Origin: an uncultured Lacinutrix sp.
GTDB lineage: Bacteria > Bacteroidota > Bacteroidia > Flavobacteriales > Flavobacteriaceae
NCBI RefSeq assembly: GCF_947500325.1
Contig: NZ_CANMRQ010000008.1
Coordinates: forward strand, 1 to 64,000
Length of the DNA: 64,000 nt
Direction of reading: 5' to 3'
Part shown: positions 26,346 to 33,899 of the stretch, piece after piece
Position numbering within the stretch: the first letter of the stretch is position 1
Layout of the letters: the number at the start of each line of letters is the position of its first letter
The notes under the pieces: generated by a model
Database searches by the model: none
Seen by the model: only the letters and a program-made list of their open reading frames with translations
Told to the model about the DNA's origin: nothing
Position numbers and translations under genes: made by a program

Positions 26346-27296
26346 TTATGTCATTTGAAAAGACATTTTAATATTATTAAAGTTCATATTTTCTAAATCG
26401 GTTTTTGATAGTCCGAAATAATAAGTTCCACTTCCTCCATATTTTGTTAAGTCAGTATTTGAATCATAACAGTCTAATTGTAATAATAATTCATATGTTT
26501 TTGATAATTCTATAATATCATTCCATCGTTTTTGATGTTCAGAACTTTCTGCTCCATAGAGCTCTAATTCTTTTGAAGCAAATTCATAAACTACACTTGA
26601 TTGAATTGCTCTGTCGTGCCCTAGAATTTGGTGCATATTATTTGAATCTTGATAAAGTTCCTCTCCGATATATTCTTCTGTAGGTTGATAAAAATAGAAG
26701 TATAAATCATTATTATATTTTTTATCTAATTCAAAAAGTTTATAATTTTCGTCATCTGGAAGTGTATAAAATTCAAAATATTCAATTAAAGCTGTCTTAA
26801 AAGTTTGGTTTTCTTCAAGGTCTTTTGGAAATTCTGTTCTGATTAGGTTTTCACTTTCTCTGAATAGAAGTTTAAAAGGTTGGTTTACTCCATTAAATTC
26901 GTTCCATTCTTCGTCAAGACTTAAAAAGATATAGAAAAAGCCTTTTTTTGGCAATAAATTTTCTTTATCAAATTTCGTCAATTCTGCAAGATTGTATTGA
27001 GCACAAAACAGCATTGATTTTCCATTTATTGTAGGCCAATCAAAACCTTTTGGTAAATCAGGTTTTCCACCAATTTTAGATTTTCCAATTTTCACATTTT
27101 TATCATCACTGGATTTAGTTTTAATTCCAACAGTTGGTCTAATCATTTTGATTAGTTCCTCTTTGTCTTCTTTATCAATCTGGACTTCCTCCGAATTCCG
27201 AATGAATGACTTTATTTTATCTAAATTATTCTTTTTAAAACTAAACATTTGTTTTTCAGCTTCTTTTTTATTTTCTCTTTTATTAATCTCTAACAA
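26346..27296 (-). CDS. DUF1963 (YwqG-like) protein
   Basis: 316 residues. The family motif is clear: SKIGGKPDLPKGFDWP...LFCAQYNLAEL, followed by an acidic central part and the C-terminal LLQLDCYDSNTDLTKYGGSGTYYF. It has no signal peptide, so it is cytoplasmic. The family's function is unknown; members often occur near toxin-immunity genes, and this copy sits at the edge of such an island. A start at 27248 (MFSFKKNN) is an alternative. Confidence 0.85.
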   Translation of the reverse strand: MLEINKRENKKEAEKQMFSFKKNNLDKIKSFIRNSEEVQIDKEDKEELIKMIRPTVGIKTKSSDDKNVKIGKSKIGGKPDLPKGFDWPTINGKSMLFCAQYNLAELTKFDKENLLPKKGFFYIFLSLDEEWNEFNGVNQPFKLLFRESENLIRTEFPKDLEENQTFKTALIEYFEFYTLPDDENYKLFELDKKYNNDLYFYFYQPTEEYIGEELYQDSNNMHQILGHDRAIQSSVVYEFASKELELYGAESSEHQKRWNDIIELSKTYELLLQLDCYDSNTDLTKYGGSGTYYFGLSKTDLENMNFNNIKMSFQMT

Positions 27297-27356
27297 CTTC
27301 TTATATATTTGAATATAAAGTTGAGGAATATAATAATCAAAGTCGTTTTATCCTTC

Positions 27357-27539
27357 TTAATGATTATTAATTTTCTTTCTCTTAATAAGAGTTATTACTA
27401 TCATAATAAGGGCTAAAAAGAGAGCTATATATAAGTAACTTATTACAAAATAGGTGTCTTTTAAGTTTAGAGTAAAATAATTGTCTTTCACAAAAAATCC
27501 TACTATTAAAATTATTAGAATTAAAATTAGTTTTTTCAT
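27357..27539 (-). CDS. Small two-helix membrane protein
   Basis: 60 residues with two hydrophobic helices (about 2-16 and 29-52) and a basic C-terminus (IKRKKINNH). No family was recognised. It could be an inner-membrane immunity or toxin-like small protein, given the island context, but nothing in the sequence proves expression. Confidence 0.4.
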   Translation of the reverse strand: MKKLILILIILIVGFFVKDNYFTLNLKDTYFVISYLYIALFLALIMIVITLIKRKKINNH

Positions 27540-27635
27540 AATTTGATATGTTTTTCGTCTAAGAAAAAGGCATTAAAAAATGTGAATTCTCCTTGAGGAA
27601 TATCTTGAAATTATATGTCTAATATTCTTTAAATA

Positions 27636-28166
27636 CTAATCAAGAGGAATACTAAATGTTATTTCACTCATATTTTGTCGATGCCTTAAAAAGGCTTTAA
27701 TCTGAAAATTTTCTTTTTTCCAAATAATAAATAATGGGTTTTCTTCAAAAGTTCCTTCTCTTAAATCTATATCACTTTTTTTAAAATGTCCCTCGTTAGA
27801 TTTTGTTTCACTTACTACCTTTCTTTTTTCAATCACAAATATACTAGTAGGTTCTCCATATTTTTTAATAAATGCATCATAAAATTGACGGTTTATTACC
27901 TTAGGAAAATGAACCGAGATTGATTGCACTGTATCTTTTTCATTAGTTTCTATGCTTAGAGAATTATATTCCATACCATAGAAATCTTTCTTAATAGATT
28001 TATCAGATATGTAATAAAAACTTTCACTAAAAAGAGTGTTTTCAAAATCACTTCCAATTGCTTCTTTGGTAATTGAAAGATTCTTATCTAATAAATGCTC
28101 AAACCTTATGTAATCCATAAAATAGCTGTTTGTATTTAAAAGTAACAATAACAATAACTTAATCAT
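27636..28166 (-). CDS. Hypothetical exported protein
   Basis: About 176 residues from the ATG at 28166 (MIKLLLLLLLNTNSYF), giving a short hydrophobic signal-like N-terminus. A longer frame starts at 28190 but overlaps the upstream small frame. The body has alternating polar/hydrophobic beta-like stretches (SLSIETNEKDTVQSISVHFPKV) and ends MSEITFSIPLD. No family was recognised. It lies in the accessory island and may be cotranscribed with the genes upstream. Confidence 0.5.
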   Translation of the reverse strand: MIKLLLLLLLNTNSYFMDYIRFEHLLDKNLSITKEAIGSDFENTLFSESFYYISDKSIKKDFYGMEYNSLSIETNEKDTVQSISVHFPKVINRQFYDAFIKKYGEPTSIFVIEKRKVVSETKSNEGHFKKSDIDLREGTFEENPLFIIWKKENFQIKAFLRHRQNMSEITFSIPLD

Positions 28167-28176
28167 ATTCTCATTA

Positions 28177-28347
28177 TTAATTACAATCATACGGATTACC
28201 TATTCCTATAACACTCGTTAAATATGGAGCTGGGCTAGGTATAGGAAAAGGTTCTACTGTAGTACTAAAACTTCCTCCAACTAGAGATAATTGGCTCATA
28301 ATTGCTTCTTTAAAAACATCAGCTAGGGGAATAAAACATGATACCAT
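28177..28347 (-). CDS. Small frame or gene remnant in the island
   Basis: 56 codons from an ATG at 28347 (MVSCFIPLADVFKEAIM) to VIGIGNPYDCN. The same frame continues upstream through two stop codons to the stop of the 28438 gene, with a readable stretch (EKPVLIKTCAICC) between, so this may be what is left of a larger gene. It contains QLSLVGG, which superficially resembles a double-glycine leader. No homologous family was recognised. 28348-28437 holds nothing else that I can identify. Confidence 0.3.
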   Translation of the reverse strand: MVSCFIPLADVFKEAIMSQLSLVGGSFSTTVEPFPIPSPAPYLTSVIGIGNPYDCN

Positions 28348-28437
28348 AGGTAATTAACAGCATATCGCACATGTCTTTATCAAAACAGGCTTTTCAATAC
28401 ATTTTTGTTCTTTTTTTGAAGATTTCCAAACATAATT

Positions 28438-29172
28438 TTAGTTTTTGTAATTATAATCAAAACTCTTGATTAAATCTTTATTTTGAGGTTTTGTATTGTA
28501 ATCTGTTAAAGTATAAAGTTCAAATATCTTAGGTGTATCTATATCATAAATTTTTGCTTGTATAATTAGCCCTTCTAGTTTTAGTTTCTTTTTTAGTTTT
28601 AAGAAATCATAGTAATGTATAGGAACGTTAATCTCTGTCGACAAATACAGTTCTGCTACTTGTTTTAATACTCCAATGGAAGTATTTATTGCTTCTACTA
28701 TTTTTACTTTATAACCGTTTAGCCCTAAAACTGATATAGTATCATTTCTATCTATTTTTATATCATAACTTGTTTTCCAATTTAAATTTTTACTTGCCGA
28801 AAAATTCACTTTATAACAATAGTAATTTAGTTCTGTTGTTCTATTTGTGTAATGATCAAAATTGCTTGTAATTAAAGAATGCTTAGCTTCTTTCGTTTTT
28901 ATTATAACAGTGTCTTTAAAAACAAAATATTCAACATTGGTATCAAGTTTTTTATTTTGCACGCTCTTTTTTAAGTCTTCATTTATTTTTTTCATAAACA
29001 AAGAATCTTCTTTTGTTTTTATTTCGTTCTGAATAAAATTACTTTTTAAAATAGATAAAAATTGATCTTTATCTATTTTAAACGATATATTATAAGATAG
29101 CTTTCCTTTAAAATCTTGACAGAAAGATATACTTGTTATTAAAGATAAAAATACAAGCAATAGTTTTTTCAT
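28438..29172 (-). CDS. Exported GLPGLI-like protein
   Basis: 244 residues. Signal peptide (MKKLLLVFLSLITSISFCQ). The C-terminal half follows the pattern of the Bacteroidota GLPGLI family: GLNGYKVKIVEA, then AELYLSTEINVPI, then KLEGLIIQAKIY in place of the name-giving GLPGLI motif. It is probably periplasmic or outer-membrane associated. Family function is unknown. It lies 7 bp after the Imm49-like gene, so they likely share a transcript. Confidence 0.5.
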   Translation of the reverse strand: MKKLLLVFLSLITSISFCQDFKGKLSYNISFKIDKDQFLSILKSNFIQNEIKTKEDSLFMKKINEDLKKSVQNKKLDTNVEYFVFKDTVIIKTKEAKHSLITSNFDHYTNRTTELNYYCYKVNFSASKNLNWKTSYDIKIDRNDTISVLGLNGYKVKIVEAINTSIGVLKQVAELYLSTEINVPIHYYDFLKLKKKLKLEGLIIQAKIYDIDTPKIFELYTLTDYNTKPQNKDLIKSFDYNYKN

Positions 29173-29178
29173 TGGTTT

Positions 29179-30399
29179 TTAATTTTTATTAAATAATTTC
29201 TTGAAAAAACCTCCAGTATTATTTTGTTTAATTTCTAATTCTTTTTTTAAGTTATCATATTGTTCTCCATCTACAAGTTTAATTCCCATAATATCGAAAC
29301 ACACATTTATAACCTCGAAGAAATAATCTAGTTCGTTTTTCATACTAGTCCACATATTGGTAAATGGTTTACTTTCTATATAAATAAAGTCTTCATCGCT
29401 ATGTGAAATATGGTAGCTACCTAACTTAGCAAAGGCATAGTTTGTTTTATCAAACTCTTGTGGGTTAGTAAAAGCAGCATAAATAATATTGGTATTATCT
29501 TCTAACTCTTGCTTACTATATTTTGCCTCCCAATTTTGTTGTATTAGCCCTTGTATTATGCTTTTATTTACCTCTATTTTATTTTTAGGTATGTCTTTAC
29601 GATACTCAGCATTGGGTTTAGGCTTTTCTTGCTTGGTTTTTATATTAGGTTTATAGTCTGGCTTTAAAAAATCATATTCTATTATATACTCTTTATTTGG
29701 CTTAATTGGTAATAACTCTTTTGGTAATAAAGGATGATCTATGTCTACCTCTATACTTTTAATCCATGCTAATTTTGCATATACTGTTGCTTCATAAGAT
29801 ATAAGCTTATGACTTATCATGCCTTTATCTGGTGATTTATTATGGTTTTTAGGAAGCAAGAAGAACTCTAAAAGTTCTTCTACTCCCTTTTTATCACCTT
29901 CAATTATTGCTTTTAAAATAGCAGCGTCTTGCTCTTTTAAAGCATAATTTTTGTGTTTTTTTTCAAAAACATCTAATAACTCTAAAGCTTTTTCTTTATT
30001 GTCTTTTAAAATTTCTTGAATTACATATCCTAATGTATGTCCATTTGTAAGTCTAAACTCTTTTGATGGGATTCTATCTATATCTATTTCAATAAAGTTT
30101 TTTATCAATTCATTACTATCGGAAAACAAAAAATAAAAATTATTAATTTGGGTTGGGAAATATTTAAAATTATCCCATTTATTAATAAATTCTAACAATT
30201 TCTGTCCAGAATAAATTGACTGTTTAGCTTTATTAATATTATTTTCTTCAAAAAAATAATATAAAAATTTTGATACACAATCAGATCTTAGAGTTGAAGC
30301 TATTCTAAGAATATTATGTTTTGGATTATTTTGAATAGCATCTAAATACTTAATTTGTCTTTCATTAGTTTTATCAAATGCTTTTTGTAAGGTAATCAT
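29179..30399 (-). CDS. Immunity protein 49-like protein
   Basis: 406 residues, cytoplasmic and largely helical. The segment ISYEATVYAKLAWIKSIEVDIDHPLLPKELLP matches, from memory, the core of Imm49, a family of immunity proteins of polymorphic toxin systems. A low-complexity K/P-rich linker (about 248-275) and a C-terminal helical region (about 280-400) follow. It is encoded just after the nuclease-like toxin tip at 30416-30820, the usual toxin-then-immunity order, with a 16-bp gap. Confidence 0.55.
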   Translation of the reverse strand: MITLQKAFDKTNERQIKYLDAIQNNPKHNILRIASTLRSDCVSKFLYYFFEENNINKAKQSIYSGQKLLEFINKWDNFKYFPTQINNFYFLFSDSNELIKNFIEIDIDRIPSKEFRLTNGHTLGYVIQEILKDNKEKALELLDVFEKKHKNYALKEQDAAILKAIIEGDKKGVEELLEFFLLPKNHNKSPDKGMISHKLISYEATVYAKLAWIKSIEVDIDHPLLPKELLPIKPNKEYIIEYDFLKPDYKPNIKTKQEKPKPNAEYRKDIPKNKIEVNKSIIQGLIQQNWEAKYSKQELEDNTNIIYAAFTNPQEFDKTNYAFAKLGSYHISHSDEDFIYIESKPFTNMWTSMKNELDYFFEVINVCFDIMGIKLVDGEQYDNLKKELEIKQNNTGGFFKKLFNKN

Positions 30400-30415
30400 A
30401 TGCCTATTTTAAATT

Positions 30416-30820
30416 CTAAAATCCTGTTATATTAGTAATTATAAGTTCTCCTGTGTTTTTGTTAACACCTGAAACTAAATGTGTTATAGTTCCACCATCA
30501 ATGTTGATGAAATTATTAATCTCACTTGCTAAGTCTGCTAAGTCACCACCTTGTAAATCCATTCTAACTAATACATCATCAATCCAATCTGTTGTCATTT
30601 GTGTACAACCATTGCAACTTGAACCTGTCGTACCCACAACATTATGGGTTAAATCTATAGTGCCAACACTACTAACCTGTTTACTTTCGTTAATAATAAT
30701 ATCTGTAATGTTACCACTTGGGTCTCTTTTTATAAGTACATTATCAAAGCCATTATTTCCTGGTAAATGTACATCAAAAGATGGAGGTACATACCCATCT
30801 TGATGTAATAGGTTTTGCAT
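30416..30820 (-). CDS. Orphan toxin C-terminal tip, nuclease-like
   Basis: 134 residues from the first ATG, but the frame is open for 10 more codons upstream (TLRGDKTEVL) to a stop. It therefore looks like a detached C-terminal cassette of a larger protein. It shows a D...ExK arrangement (Asp26, Glu45, Lys47 in NGFDNVLIKRD and INESKQ) and TQMTTDWIDDVL, the style of restriction-endonuclease-fold polymorphic toxins. No signal peptide or delivery domain remains. It is followed by an Imm49-like gene. Confidence 0.5.
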   Translation of the reverse strand: MQNLLHQDGYVPPSFDVHLPGNNGFDNVLIKRDPSGNITDIIINESKQVSSVGTIDLTHNVVGTTGSSCNGCTQMTTDWIDDVLVRMDLQGGDLADLASEINNFINIDGGTITHLVSGVNKNTGELIITNITGF

Positions 30821-30911
30821 TAAAACCTCGGTTTTATCACCTCTTAGGGTTTAATAAGTCAGATAATATTAATCTTTCCTATTCTAATATTAGTTCTTGG
30901 AATATTTCTAA

Positions 30912-30955
30912 TTACTCAAAAATAATACGACCAGTAAACTGTTTTAAATATCTAA
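30912..30955 (-). pseudogene. Degraded copy of the 3' end of the DUF2807 gene
   Basis: 44 bases nearly identical (39 of 45 aligned positions, one gap) to 35788-35832, the last codons of the DUF2807 gene. In frame it still reads QFTGRIIFE-stop against EFTGRVIFE-stop. The upstream part of the gene is missing. The surrounding stretch 30851-31141 has no gene; besides this remnant it holds only an imperfect hairpin near 31018-31052 (AACAAAAG...CTTTTGTT). Confidence 0.6.
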
Positions 30956-31141
30956 CTCATGCTAAGGCTCGTTCGTTTGTAACGAATGTTATAAACAATA
31001 AAACTCAATATTATAACAAACAAAAGCTACAATTACTATTGCAACTTTTGTTTATTTCTAATCTCTTTCGTCACTCGTTAAAGACCAGCGATAGCATTAG
31101 ACTTGACTAGTAAAAATAAATACCACTAAAATATTTATCTA

Positions 31142-32011
31142 CTAATCTACACTTAAAAAATTCAAAGGATATCTAGTATATGTTTCCGTTTTTTGATCTT
31201 CATTAAGATTTTCATATATATTATTATAAGTTTTTAATGCATATTCATTTCTTAATGACTTTATTACTTCTTTTATATTTTTTTCACAGCTAAGTACTTC
31301 TTTGTATTTAGTATCTCTTTCAGTTTTGAAGAAAATAACATATTTAGATTTATTCTCTAGCACATGATTTCTAACAATTATTTTTAATTGTTCTATTGTT
31401 TTTTTTACTTCATTTACATATAAAGTATTTCTTGAATCTAAATATATATTTAAGGCATTTTCGGCATCTAAATTCTGTAAATCTATTTCATTAATCCCTG
31501 CTTGAGTATCTATAGCGCAAAAAAGATAAAAAGCTCTTAACTTATAGTAATCAATATCAAAATCACTATCCGATAATACTTTTAGCATCTCTTTGGCTTT
31601 AATATGAGGTTTGGCATTATTAAATAGAGCTTGTTTAGTTCCTTTTAGTTTGGATAAATCGTAATTTAAAGAATCTTTTAATATTGTTTTTTTGCAATCA
31701 TAAAATTTGTTTGTGTTTGCTTTTTTTATTTTCTGAGTTTCAACACAAAATAATTTAGATGGGGTTATAATATTTTTATTTGCAAAGTTTTGTACTAAAA
31801 CCCTATAACTTTCTCCACTACTATCTTCTACAACACCTTCATTTATTAAAAGTGTTTCATAATCTAAAATTAATTGTTTTAGTGAAGTTCCCTCATCTGA
31901 AATAGCTTTGTAAGTGCATTTCATTAATTCACTCTCAATTCTTTTAGATTGAGAATAAATATTGGATATATTAATAAATAATAATAGAATAGATATTATA
32001 AACTTATTCAT
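31142..32011 (-). CDS. Hypothetical exported protein
   Basis: 289 residues with a signal peptide (MNKFIISILLLFINISNIYSQ) and a mainly alpha-helical, lysine-rich body. No family was recognised. It is the last intact gene of the cluster behind the lipoprotein toxin candidate, 9 bp after the lipoprotein gene upstream, so it is probably cotranscribed. It could be a periplasmic partner or immunity protein; this is a guess from context. Confidence 0.5.
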   Translation of the reverse strand: MNKFIISILLLFINISNIYSQSKRIESELMKCTYKAISDEGTSLKQLILDYETLLINEGVVEDSSGESYRVLVQNFANKNIITPSKLFCVETQKIKKANTNKFYDCKKTILKDSLNYDLSKLKGTKQALFNNAKPHIKAKEMLKVLSDSDFDIDYYKLRAFYLFCAIDTQAGINEIDLQNLDAENALNIYLDSRNTLYVNEVKKTIEQLKIIVRNHVLENKSKYVIFFKTERDTKYKEVLSCEKNIKEVIKSLRNEYALKTYNNIYENLNEDQKTETYTRYPLNFLSVD

Positions 32012-32020
32012 AATATCGAT

Positions 32021-32815
32021 CTATTTTAAAGACATTTTCACAAGTTCATATTTAGTTTCTACACCTTTAATTATATTACTTTCTTCAATAATCTCTAATG
32101 GAAAATAATTATCTAGTATAATCTTATTATTTATTACCGGATGAAATTTACTTTTAATTTTATCTGTAACAAACATCTTTTGTGTAGAAGTAAAGACACT
32201 ACTAGTAGTATTTGGTATAATATCTTCTAGTATATTAGAATGCTCTACTTCAATTTTAAAACAAACAAAACCATTAATTATCTTTGTTTCATTTTTAAAT
32301 TCTTTTATTTTTAAATTATTATCATTGGAATATTCATATTTCTTATTTAGAAAATATTTTGAAACAGAATCTGATTTAGCTAAATAAAACCAAGTTTTTT
32401 TATCCCTATTAACCACTCTGTAATCTCCTATTATTTTTGCATTAATTTTTTCGGTTATTATAATCAAAGAATCTTGATAACTATGTCTAATATTTTCTTT
32501 CTTCCCATTATAAATAAAGGAAAATATTTTTTTACCAATAGAACTAGTCTTTAAGCTTAACATTCTATCTAATTCAATGCTATCTATCGGTTGATTTAAT
32601 TGTTTTCTTTCATCTATGATTTGTTGCTTCATCTCACTAACTAATATTGCATTTGTTTTTTCAGTAGACGTATTAAACTCCTCTTCATTAAGTACCGAAC
32701 TAATTTTTGAAAATTCAATGTCTCCTTTTTTTGGAAAAAATATTTTGGACTCAATTTTAGATGTTTTACAACCCATTGTAACAATTAATCCTATGATACA
32801 TATTATATATTTCAT
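32021..32815 (-). CDS. Hypothetical lipoprotein, distantly GLPGLI-like
   Basis: 264 residues. Lipoprotein signal peptide ending MGCKTSK (lipobox Cys at about 16). The C-terminal half (TKIINGFVCFKIEVE, KMFVTDKI, FPLEIIEES) resembles GLPGLI-type proteins in layout, without the motif itself. It lacks the acidic K(D/E)2 export signal after the Cys, so a periplasm-facing location is likely. It overlaps the upstream gene by 4 bases. Confidence 0.5.
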   Translation of the reverse strand: MKYIICIIGLIVTMGCKTSKIESKIFFPKKGDIEFSKISSVLNEEEFNTSTEKTNAILVSEMKQQIIDERKQLNQPIDSIELDRMLSLKTSSIGKKIFSFIYNGKKENIRHSYQDSLIIITEKINAKIIGDYRVVNRDKKTWFYLAKSDSVSKYFLNKKYEYSNDNNLKIKEFKNETKIINGFVCFKIEVEHSNILEDIIPNTTSSVFTSTQKMFVTDKIKSKFHPVINNKIILDNYFPLEIIEESNIIKGVETKYELVKMSLK

Positions 32816-33486
32816 AAAACTTTTATTCTTTTGTCTAATTCAGATATTTCTTTAAATGCCATTCCAGTGTATTTTTTTTCCTCTATGGCTTCTTTTAATT
32901 GTTCTGAAACATAATATCCGCCTCCTATGGGGTAACGTGCTGTTTTAAAAAAGTCTTTTTTTGCACTTTCTAAATTTAGAATAAGTTTATTACATTTAAT
33001 CATTTTATTTTCCTTCATAGAAGATTCAACTAAATTTATATATTCTGAATAATCATTAATCCTAATTTTACCCATATTTGATTGCCAATTGCTTATATCC
33101 CCTAAATAAAAATCGCTTTTTTCAAAATCAATAAAATTATCTTTAGTTGGTATTGGCATATGAAATAATTTATAGTTGTTTAAAATTTCTGATTTATAAT
33201 GTACTTTTAAATCCCATGTTTTAAAATCCACAACATCAAAATCTTTTAAAAACTCGACAAAAGAGTCTTTAATAATTAAAAATTTTGAAGAACTTATGTA
33301 ACTTCCTTTTATATAAGTTGTAAGTTTTGCCTTAGGATTAATTACAGGTTCTGGAGTAATTAAGTTCTTAATCGGTTTTAAATAATCTAAATCTCTTAAA
33401 TTACCAATAGCTTTTGGAGAATCACATTGAGGGTAATGTCCAATCTCTTTATTATCTATTGAGTGTGTAAGCCAATAATATTTCAT
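32812..33486 (-). CDS. DUF1629/Imm11-like probable immunity protein
   Basis: 224 residues, no signal peptide. The C-terminal KLILNLESAKKDFFKTARYPIGGGYYVSEQLKEAIEEKKYTGMAFKEI pattern resembles immunity proteins of the DUF1629/Imm11/Imm43 type, which end in a similar 'voseqlkdai...glef' segment. The match is from memory and imperfect. It sits two genes after the lipoprotein toxin candidate, in the same operon. Confidence 0.4.
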   Translation of the reverse strand: MKYYWLTHSIDNKEIGHYPQCDSPKAIGNLRDLDYLKPIKNLITPEPVINPKAKLTTYIKGSYISSSKFLIIKDSFVEFLKDFDVVDFKTWDLKVHYKSEILNNYKLFHMPIPTKDNFIDFEKSDFYLGDISNWQSNMGKIRINDYSEYINLVESSMKENKMIKCNKLILNLESAKKDFFKTARYPIGGGYYVSEQLKEAIEEKKYTGMAFKEISELDKRIKVL

Positions 33487-33549
33487 ATGTTTACGGATAA
33501 ACTATTAAATCTGCAATCTGACCAAGGTTTAATGTCGGATTGTTGTTTA

Positions 33550-33897
33550 TTAATCTCTTACAACTTCTATTTTTGATTTGCTCTTTCTTTTGAGGCTTTC
33601 AACAACAATATTCTTACATTTATTACTCCTTATAGAACGCCTGATTTTTCTCATTACAGGCCTAGAAACATAATAAAACCCTTTATCTTTTGTTGAAATT
33701 TTAAAAATCTTAGATTGACTTTTATGAGCAGCAAAAATTAATTTCCCATTTGGTAGTTTATCATATAAACTAGAATCTATGGAGTCATGATTTTCAATAG
33801 CCTCACAAGTGTAATACTTACTGATTTTTGATTTTTTATTCTGACTAAAGCTATTAATTGTAGATATAATAAATAAAATATAGACTATTTTTTTCAT
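33550..33897 (-). CDS. Small exported basic protein next to the toxin candidate
   Basis: 115 residues. Signal peptide (MKKIVYILFIISTINSFSQ), then a strongly basic mature part (MRKIRRSIRSNKCKN, LKRKSKSKIEV) with two cysteines. It starts 2 bp after the stop of the HExxH lipoprotein, so the two are cotranscribed and probably coupled. Position and export make it the first candidate for that protein's immunity or partner protein. No family was recognised. Confidence 0.5.
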   Translation of the reverse strand: MKKIVYILFIISTINSFSQNKKSKISKYYTCEAIENHDSIDSSLYDKLPNGKLIFAAHKSQSKIFKISTKDKGFYYVSRPVMRKIRRSIRSNKCKNIVVESLKRKSKSKIEVVRD

Positions 33898-33899
33898 AA

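Noticed and set aside
28177-28347. Double-glycine (QLSLVGG) bacteriocin precursor
   Set aside because: The leader lacks the usual conserved hydrophobic pattern, no peptidase-containing transporter is nearby, and the frame may be a remnant.
30453-30803. Plus-strand open frame opposite the toxin tip
   Set aside because: It mirrors the minus-strand gene and its protein has no recognisable domain. Similar opposite-strand frames inside aroA, metH, rsgA, dnaG and others were rejected for the same reason.
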